From: Flavobacteriaceae bacterium
GTDB lineage: Bacteria > Bacteroidota > Bacteroidia > Flavobacteriales > Flavobacteriaceae
Reading direction: 5' to 3'
Assembly (NCBI GenBank): GCA_008081175.1
Contig: VMCW01000061.1
Coordinates: 1-9,241 of the forward strand
Length of the DNA: 9,241 bases
Shown: positions 1 to 4,760 of the stretch, piece after piece
Numbering within the stretch: position 1 is the stretch's first letter
How the letters are laid out: every line of letters begins with the position of its first letter
Notes under the pieces: model-generated
Database searches by the model: none
Seen by the model: only the letters and a program-made list of their open reading frames with translations
Told to the model about the DNA's origin: nothing
Made by a program: the position numbers and the translations under genes

Positions 1-97
1 TCCAATTCAACAAGAGCTGATTTTAAAATAGAGGGTTTTAACGGAAACAATGATAATATAAAAAGTTTACCCAGAGCCATTTATAATTTAAAATTAA
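1..97. other. Window edge, coding status unresolved
   Basis: Two readings stay open to the left edge and I cannot choose between them. On the plus strand, frame 1 is open from base 1 to a TAA at 127-129 (42 codons), which could be the tail of an upstream gene. On the minus strand, an ATG at 80-78 opens a reading frame that runs off the edge after about 26 codons (starting MALGKLFILS), which could be the start of a divergent gene. The plus frame runs through a promoter-like, very A/T-rich stretch, which argues against it. In flavobacteria the divergent neighbour of this HU gene is often mutY, but the short minus-strand peptide does not resemble a MutY N-terminus. I assign no function. Confidence 0.25.
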
Positions 98-105
98 TAT
101 ATTTG
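79..105 (+). promoter_or_regulatory. Candidate promoter of the HU gene
   Basis: Bases 98-105 read TATATTTG, a full match to the Bacteroidota -7 consensus TAnnTTTG. An A/T-rich box, ATTTATA, lies 12 bases upstream (79-85). No clear TTTG -33 element is present. Transcription would begin near 112, giving a leader of about 28 bases. There is no Shine-Dalgarno sequence before the ATG at 140; instead A occupies positions -3 and -6, as is common for Bacteroidota start sites. The call rests on the motif and its position only, in a region where A/T richness makes chance matches likely. Confidence 0.5.
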
Positions 106-139
106 CAAGCCTTAAATTTAGAGCATTAAACAAAATATT

Positions 140-433
140 ATGACAAAAGCAGACATTGTATCTAATATTTCTGAAGAGCTTGGTATCGACCGTGCAGATG
201 TACAGGCTACTGTTGAAAAATTTATGAAAGAAGTAAAAGTTTCTTTAGAAAAAGGTGAAAATGTATATTTAAGAGGTTTTGGAAGCTTTATTATTAAAAC
301 ACGTGCAGAAAAAACAGGGCGTAACATTTCTAAAAATGTCGCTATCAAAATTCCTGCGCATAATATTCCTTCCTTTAAACCAGCAAAGATATTTGTACAA
401 GGGGTCAAATCTAAAGTGGCCGTTTCAAAATAA
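140..433 (+). CDS. HU/IHF-family DNA-binding protein
   Basis: A small dimeric nucleoid protein that bends and compacts DNA without strong sequence preference. The 97-residue product matches the family's usual 90-100. Two N-terminal helices (residues 3-38) begin MTKADIVSNI, the GFGSF turn is at 46-50, and the DNA-binding beta arm and C-terminal helix follow, with IPAHNIPSFKPAK at 71-83. The arm tip reads G60-R61-N62-I63, where E. coli HU has G-R-N-P. The intercalating proline of HU and IHF is therefore replaced by isoleucine, so DNA kinking may be weaker or different. The start is the only sensible ATG and sits about 28 bases after the predicted transcription start. The gene is followed after 27 bases by the tiny basic ORF and then by the RNase gene, all on the same strand, so co-transcription is plausible. 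Family assignment is secure; which HU paralogue this is cannot be told. Confidence 0.96.
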   Translation: MTKADIVSNISEELGIDRADVQATVEKFMKEVKVSLEKGENVYLRGFGSFIIKTRAEKTGRNISKNVAIKIPAHNIPSFKPAKIFVQGVKSKVAVSK

Positions 434-460
434 TTTTAATTAACCCGTTAAATACAGCCT

Positions 461-550
461 ATGCCAAGTGGTAAAAAACGTAAAAGACATAAGGTAGCGA
501 CGCACAAGCGTAAAAAACGCCGTAGAGCAAATCGCCACAAGAAAAAATAG
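461..550 (+). CDS. Tiny arginine/lysine-rich basic protein (29 aa)
   Basis: ATG at 461 to TAG at 548-550 encodes 29 residues, starting MPSGKKRKRHKVATH. Seventeen are Lys or Arg, three are His, and none is acidic. This composition, with basic clusters split by short Val-Ala-Thr-His and Ala-Asn spacers, is unlikely for a chance ORF in such A/T-rich DNA. It resembles tiny rRNA-binding ribosomal proteins such as Thx (bTHX) in size and charge. From memory, very similar short ORFs occur beside the HU and RNase genes in other flavobacteria, usually as hypothetical proteins; I cannot verify that here. It lies 27 bases after the HU stop and 142 bases before the RNase start. The likely role is RNA binding, possibly as a ribosomal or nucleoid component, but this is inferred from charge and context. 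No Shine-Dalgarno sequence precedes it. Gene finders often miss it because of its length. Confidence 0.75.
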   Translation: MPSGKKRKRHKVATHKRKKRRRANRHKKK

Positions 551-595
551 TGTCTGGCAAAACACTTAAAACATTTACCAAAAGTTCATTGAAAT

Positions 596-672
596 GCAGC
601 ATATAGTATTGATTGCTGCTACAGGAAAATCCTGAAAATATTGTTTAATCCGTTTTCACGAGTTTACTCGTG
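596..672 (+). promoter_or_regulatory. Three-hairpin leader before the RNase E/G gene
   Basis: The 142-bp gap before the RNase gene contains three consecutive inverted repeats. The first is GCAGCA (596-601) with TGCTGC (614-619), a 6-bp stem and 12-base loop. The second is CAGGA (622-626) with TCCTG (630-634), a 5-bp stem and 3-base loop. The third is CACGAG (657-662) with CTCGTG (667-672), a 6-bp stem and TTTA loop, ending 20 bases before the GTG start. None is followed by a T-run, so they do not look like terminators. In E. coli, rne is autoregulated through hairpins in its 5' leader; a comparable cis-element here is an inference. No convincing TAnnTTTG promoter was found in the gap, although TAGTATTG at 604-611 is a one-mismatch match. 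Confidence 0.45.
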
Positions 673-692
673 CAAACACAAAATATCTCAGA

Positions 693-2246
693 GTGAATAA
701 AGAATTAATTATACGTTCGCATTCCTCTGCTGTTGATTTTGCACTGCTCAAGGATGGAAAATTAATTGAGCTCAACCAGGAAGTAGAAGACAACAAGTTT
801 TCTGTTGGTGACATTTTTGTTGCTAAAATAAGAAAGTCTGTTGCAGGGTTGAATGCTGCATTCGTAGATGTAGGACACGAAAAAGACGGGTTCTTACATT
901 ACCACGATCTCGGCCCTAAACTCCCTTCTCTTTCTAAATATATTAGACAGGTAAGCACAGGTAAAAACAAAGATTATCTATTAAAACAATTTCGTTACGA
1001 AGCCGATATAGAAAAAGATGGGAACATAGGGGACGTTCTTTCAGCAAAACAAACCGTTTTGGTTCAAGTTGTCAAAGAGCCCATTTCTACTAAAGGCCCT
1101 CGATTGAGTTCTGAAATTTCACTGGCAGGACGTTATATGGTGTTGATGCCCTTTTCTGATCGAGTGTCTATTTCACAAAAGATTGAGGATCGGGCTGAAA
1201 AAAACAGACTAAAAAAACTCGTACAGAGTATCCGCCCAAAAGGTTTTGGACTAATCATACGTACGGTTGCTGAAGGCCAAAAAGTTGCTGCACTTGATGC
1301 AGATATACAACAACTGCTGACTCGTTGGAAAAATTTATCATCAAAATTGAAACAAATTGATAAATACCCCACCAAAGTCTTAAGCGAAATCAACCGCTCT
1401 TCGAGTATCCTTCGTGACATTTTTGACGATAACTTTACAGGCATTCATGTGGATGATGCAGAGATGCAAGTTGAAATACAGGACTATATTGAAACAATAG
1501 CTCCTACAAAAAAATCAATTGTAAAACTCTACGAAAATCATCTTCCTATTTTTGAAAAATTTGGAATTGAACGTCAAATAAAATCCTCATTTGGTACCAC
1601 AGTATCAATGCAAAAAGGAGCTTATTTGGTCATCGAACACACCGAAGCCTTACACGTTATTGATGTAAATAGTGGTAACAGATCTAATCGCTCTAAAAGC
1701 CAAGAAGAAACAGCCATGGAAGTAAACCTCATTGCTGCTTCTGAAATTGCAAGACAATTGCGCTTACGCGATATGGGAGGTATTATAGTGGTCGATTTTA
1801 TTGACCTAAATTCTAATGCCAACAGAAAGAAACTATTCGAACATCTAGTCAACGAGATGAGTACAGACAGAACTAAACACAAAATTCTGCCACCAAGCCG
1901 TTTTGGACTGATTCAGATTACACGTCAACGTGTACGCCCTGAAATGAGTATCAAAACAAAAGAGCCTAATCCCAACGTCAATGGGGAAGTTGAAGCTCCT
2001 ATTGTACTAATTGACAAAATCAACACAGAGCTTAGTAAAATTACTAAGAACAAGCACAACCAAAAGGAAAAGATTTTTTTACATGTTCATCCTTTTGTTG
2101 CTGCCTACATTTTAAGCGGGAATCCATCCCAGCGCTTAAAATGGTATTTTGAATACAAAAAGTGGATTCGTATTGTTCCACGCCATGCTTATCAATATTT
2201 GGAGTTCCGCTTCTTAAATTCTGAAAGAAGAAGACTCCGCCCTTAA
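693..2246 (+). CDS. rng: Ribonuclease E/G family endoribonuclease
   Basis: A single-strand-specific endoribonuclease that cuts A/U-rich RNA, acting in rRNA maturation and mRNA decay. At 517 residues it has the short RNase G layout: only the catalytic half, without the long degradosome scaffold of E. coli RNase E. An S1-like RNA-binding domain covers about 36-130 (KFSVGDIFVAKI; GLNAAFVDVG at 52-61). The RNase H-like and 5'-sensor regions follow, then the catalytic DNase I-like core with IDVNSG (D324, N326) and VVDFIDLN (D368). These align with E. coli D303, N305 and D346. The zinc-link motif CPxC of E. coli RNase E (C404, C407) aligns with NPNV at 426-429, so both cysteines are missing. The GTG start at 693 fits the typical N-terminus MNKELIIRSHSSAVDFALL. 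A hairpin leader precedes it and a terminator follows the stop. I favour RNase G over E because of the length. Confidence 0.95.
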   Translation: MNKELIIRSHSSAVDFALLKDGKLIELNQEVEDNKFSVGDIFVAKIRKSVAGLNAAFVDVGHEKDGFLHYHDLGPKLPSLSKYIRQVSTGKNKDYLLKQFRYEADIEKDGNIGDVLSAKQTVLVQVVKEPISTKGPRLSSEISLAGRYMVLMPFSDRVSISQKIEDRAEKNRLKKLVQSIRPKGFGLIIRTVAEGQKVAALDADIQQLLTRWKNLSSKLKQIDKYPTKVLSEINRSSSILRDIFDDNFTGIHVDDAEMQVEIQDYIETIAPTKKSIVKLYENHLPIFEKFGIERQIKSSFGTTVSMQKGAYLVIEHTEALHVIDVNSGNRSNRSKSQEETAMEVNLIAASEIARQLRLRDMGGIIVVDFIDLNSNANRKKLFEHLVNEMSTDRTKHKILPPSRFGLIQITRQRVRPEMSIKTKEPNPNVNGEVEAPIVLIDKINTELSKITKNKHNQKEKIFLHVHPFVAAYILSGNPSQRLKWYFEYKKWIRIVPRHAYQYLEFRFLNSERRRLRP

Positions 2247-2250
2247 AATT

Positions 2251-2285
2251 AAAAAACCGCACTTCTAGAAGTTGCGGTTTTTTTA
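2251..2285 (+). terminator. Rho-independent terminator of the RNase gene
   Basis: Five bases after the RNase stop codon, ACCGCA pairs with TGCGGT, enclosing a CTTCTAGAAG palindrome and one bulged T. An A-run precedes the stem and a run of seven T follows it. Position and structure fit an intrinsic terminator closing the HU-to-RNase region and separating it from recX, whose ATG lies about 50 bases further on. Confidence 0.85.
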
Positions 2286-2336
2286 TGATTTTATCTAACC
2301 AAAATAAATTATTAGTGAAAATAGCTATCTTCAATC

Positions 2337-2804
2337 ATGCAAAAAAAACCTGTTTTAACGGTTGCAGAAGCACAACAGAAGCTTGAGCATTACTGTGCGT
2401 ATCAAGAACGTTGTCACCAAGAAGTAGTCAATAAGTTGCGAGAATTAGGGATGATTCCCACTGCAATAGACACTATAATTACCTCACTTATACAAAATAA
2501 CTACCTGAACGAAATGCGTTTTGCTCAAAGTTTTGCTAGAGGAAAATTTCGAATAAAAAAATGGGGAAAGAATCGTATTCTCAGAGAGCTTAAACTAAGA
2601 AATATCTCAAACTACAACATTAAAAAAGGAATGGAACAAATATCCGAAGAGGACTACCATACTACCTTCATGGAACTGTTTGAAAAAAGAAAAAAAGAAG
2701 TTGCTCGGCTACCCATTGAGAAACAAAAAAAGAAACTAATCTCTTATTTATCCTACAGAGGTTGGGAAACTGAATTAATTTATGATGCCCTGAGAGAACT
2801 CTAA
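2337..2804 (+). CDS. recX: RecX family regulatory protein
   Basis: RecX binds RecA filaments and limits their extension and recombinase activity in the cytoplasm. The 155-residue, helix-rich, basic product matches the family's usual 140-170. The hallmark central block is at 56-77 (YLNEMRFAQSFARGKFRIKKWG), followed by RILRELKLRNIS (80-91), which fits the second three-helix repeat. Further repeats lie on either side: 12-55, and 103-155 ending in SYRGWETELIYDAL. The ATG at 2337 was chosen because the family N-terminus starts about here and the preceding bases are A/T-rich without coding potential. There is no recA nearby, unlike the recA-recX operons of many bacteria, so it is probably transcribed alone. 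No clear promoter was seen in the 50 bases between the upstream terminator and the start. It converges with atpC, with 8 bp between the stop codons and no good terminator. Confidence 0.9.
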   Translation: MQKKPVLTVAEAQQKLEHYCAYQERCHQEVVNKLRELGMIPTAIDTIITSLIQNNYLNEMRFAQSFARGKFRIKKWGKNRILRELKLRNISNYNIKKGMEQISEEDYHTTFMELFEKRKKEVARLPIEKQKKKLISYLSYRGWETELIYDALREL

Positions 2805-2812
2805 AAAAACTC

Positions 2813-3088
2813 TTAGTCTGTGAGTAGGATGACTTTGTTTTCACTCAGTTCTACTGCACCAGAATGTATATCGAGATAGGTATACTCTCCTTCTTGAATG
2901 AATTTGTCTTTGTTGGCTTTGTCTAAAGTAATGTTCCCTTGAATTTTGACACGGCCCTCAACCAATGTAGAGACAATGGGTGCATGGTTATTTAAAATCT
3001 GAAAAGATCCAGAAGTCCCTGGCAGCGTGATGCTTTCAACTTCCCCACTAAAAAGTTGGGCTTCCGGAGAAACAATTTGTAGTTGCAT
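2813..3088 (-). CDS. atpC: F-type ATP synthase subunit epsilon (short form)
   Basis: Part of the central stalk of F1, contacting gamma and the c-ring and linking rotation to catalysis. The 91 residues correspond only to the N-terminal beta-sandwich. MQLQIVSPEAQLFSGEVESITLPGTSGSFQILNNHAPIVS is the classic N-terminus, with a Pro-Gly-x-x-Gly-x-F-x-I-L-x-N-H-A-P motif at 23-37. The protein stops after VELSENKVILLTD, where E. coli epsilon (about 139 residues) continues into the two-helix inhibitory C-terminal domain. Short epsilon subunits are usual in Bacteroidota, so this is probably natural and not truncated. The start lies 5 bases after the atpD stop, showing tight coupling. AGAGG sits just before the ATG, too close for a normal Shine-Dalgarno sequence. 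Confidence 0.95.
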   Translation of the reverse strand: MQLQIVSPEAQLFSGEVESITLPGTSGSFQILNNHAPIVSTLVEGRVKIQGNITLDKANKDKFIQEGEYTYLDIHSGAVELSENKVILLTD

Positions 3089-3093
3089 ACCTC

Positions 3094-4605
3094 TTAAACT
3101 TCAGCTAACATTTTTTCACCTGCCTCAATCGCCTCTTCAATAGTTCCTTTCAAGTTGAAAGCCGCTTCTGGAAGGTGATCCAATTCGCCATCCATGATCA
3201 TATTAAATCCTTTGATGGTGTCTTTGATGTCTACTAATACTCCTGGAATTCCTGTAAACTGTTCTGCCACGTGGAAAGGCTGTGAAAGAAAACGCTGTAC
3301 ACGACGTGCTCGAGAAACTGCAAGTTTGTCTTCCTCGGACAACTCGTCCATCCCTAAAATAGCAATGATGTCTTGAAGTTCCTTGTAACGTTGAAGTAAC
3401 TCCTTTACTCGTTGAGCACAAGCATAGTGCTCTTCTCCTAGGATTTCGGAAGTTAAAATACGCGAAGTAGAATCCAATGGGTCAACTGCAGGATAAATCC
3501 CTAATTCAGCAATTTTTCTAGAAAGTACTGTAGTAGCATCCAAGTGAGCAAAAGTGGTTGCTGGAGCTGGATCGGTAAGGTCATCTGCAGGTACATAAAC
3601 AGCCTGAACGGATGTAATTGATCCCTTTTTGGTTGAAGTGATTCGTTCTTGCATGGCCCCCATTTCTGTAGCTAAGGTAGGTTGATATCCTACCGCTGAA
3701 GGCATTCGTCCAAGAAGAGCAGATACTTCGGAACCTGCTTGTGTAAATCGGAAAATATTATCTACAAAGAATAAAACATCTTTCCCTTGACCGTCACCTG
3801 CTCCATCACGGAAATACTCTGCAATGGTAAGTCCAGAAAGAGCCACACGAGCACGTGCCCCTGGAGGCTCATTCATTTGCCCAAAAACAAAAGTTGCTTT
3901 GGATTCTTTCATGGCTTTCTTATCCACTTTTTTAAGATCCCATCCTCCTTCTTCCATGGAGTGCATAAAATCATCGCCATATTTAATGATGCCCGACTCG
4001 AGCATTTCACGTAAAAGGTCGTTCCCCTCACGCGTGCGTTCACCTACTCCTGCGAATACCGAAAGTCCACCATGTCCTTTAGCAATATTGTTTATCAGTT
4101 CTTGTATTAATACAGTCTTTCCAACACCTGCTCCACCAAAGAGTCCGATTTTACCTCCTTTGGCATAAGGCTCGATCAAATCAATCACCTTAATCCCTGT
4201 AAAAAGAACTTCTGTTGAAGTAGATAAATCTTCAAAAGCAGGCGCTTCTCGGTGAATAGGAAGACCGTTTTCATTTTCTTTAGGAAGGTTTTCCATGCCG
4301 TCTATGGCGTCACCTATAACGTTAAAAAGACGCCCGTATATTTCGTCTCCTATAGGCATTTGAATTGGACTTCCAAGAGCTATTGCATCCGTTCCTCTAC
4401 TCAAACCATCGGTAGAATCCATAGAAATAGTTCTTACAGTCTCTTCTCCAATATGAGATTGAACCTCGAGAATCAATTTAGACCCGTCTGCTTTCTTTAT
4501 CTCTAAAGCATCATAGATTTTTGGAAGTGGATTGTCTTTACCACTAAATTCTACATCTACTACTGGACCGATTATTTGGGAAACTTTACCTGTGTTTTGA
4601 GCCAT
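3094..4605 (-). CDS. atpD: F-type ATP synthase subunit beta
   Basis: The catalytic subunit of F1, which makes or hydrolyses ATP at the cytoplasmic face of the inner membrane. Visible motifs are Walker A GGAGVGKT (157-164, K163), the catalytic glutamate in GERTREG (E189), Walker B LFFVDN (D282), the arginine-containing MPSAVGYQPTLA block (301-312), and DELSEED (420-426). The product is 503 residues against about 460 in E. coli. The difference lies mainly in an insert at about 209-235 (YGDDFMHSMEEGGWDLKK and following) and a shorter one near 268-274. The start at 4605 (MAQNTGKVSQIIGPVVDVEF) matches the family N-terminus. The frame stays open upstream, but that part crosses the terminator and promoter and was rejected. 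Only atpC follows. The split from the atpB-to-atpG genes is typical for this phylum. Confidence 0.98.
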   Translation of the reverse strand: MAQNTGKVSQIIGPVVDVEFSGKDNPLPKIYDALEIKKADGSKLILEVQSHIGEETVRTISMDSTDGLSRGTDAIALGSPIQMPIGDEIYGRLFNVIGDAIDGMENLPKENENGLPIHREAPAFEDLSTSTEVLFTGIKVIDLIEPYAKGGKIGLFGGAGVGKTVLIQELINNIAKGHGGLSVFAGVGERTREGNDLLREMLESGIIKYGDDFMHSMEEGGWDLKKVDKKAMKESKATFVFGQMNEPPGARARVALSGLTIAEYFRDGAGDGQGKDVLFFVDNIFRFTQAGSEVSALLGRMPSAVGYQPTLATEMGAMQERITSTKKGSITSVQAVYVPADDLTDPAPATTFAHLDATTVLSRKIAELGIYPAVDPLDSTSRILTSEILGEEHYACAQRVKELLQRYKELQDIIAILGMDELSEEDKLAVSRARRVQRFLSQPFHVAEQFTGIPGVLVDIKDTIKGFNMIMDGELDHLPEAAFNLKGTIEEAIEAGEKMLAEV

Positions 4606-4643
4606 TTTTAACTGCTTAATAGTTCGTTTTCGTTTTCGAGTCG

Positions 4644-4669
4644 CAAATATAAGGAGTTCCTTGTAAAAT
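4644..4669 (-). promoter_or_regulatory. Candidate promoter of atpD-atpC
   Basis: On the minus strand, 4651-4644 reads TATATTTG, an exact match to the Bacteroidota -7 element TAnnTTTG. A box ATTTTAC lies 11 bases further upstream (4669-4663). The predicted transcription start, near 4637, gives a leader of about 30 bases before the ATG at 4605. There is no good TTTG -33 element. The site lies between the terminator of the receptor gene and atpD, where a promoter is needed. Confidence 0.55.
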
Positions 4670-4707
4670 AGTGAAGTGACTGAGTGTTTTTTAAGAAATC
4701 TTTCAAC

Positions 4708-4740
4708 AAAAAAAGGCAACAGAAACTGTTGCCTTTTTTT
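4708..4740 (-). terminator. Bidirectional terminator after the receptor gene
   Basis: GGCAACAG (4715-4722) pairs perfectly with CTGTTGCC (4726-4733) around an AAA loop. Seven A flank it on the left and seven T on the right, so it can terminate in either direction. It lies about 20 bases beyond the stop codon of the minus-strand receptor gene, which it should terminate, and it isolates atpD from receptor transcription. Confidence 0.9.
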
Positions 4741-4760
4741 CAATAAGAATTACTTCACAT

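Noticed and set aside
657..672. The CACGAG hairpin as a terminator of the HU region
   Set aside because: It has no following T-run and sits only 20 bases before the RNase start codon.
1133..2334. Minus-strand open frames across the RNase gene and its terminator
   Set aside because: They are antisense shadows of a strongly conserved coding region; one also runs through the terminator hairpin.
3194..4506. Several open frames on the plus strand, and one in another minus frame, inside atpD
   Set aside because: They lie within a highly conserved gene in other frames, and their translations show no family motifs.
4606..4743. A 46-codon N-terminal extension of atpD starting at 4743
   Set aside because: It crosses the bidirectional terminator and the TATATTTG promoter, has no resemblance to AtpD, and the canonical N-terminus starts at 4605.
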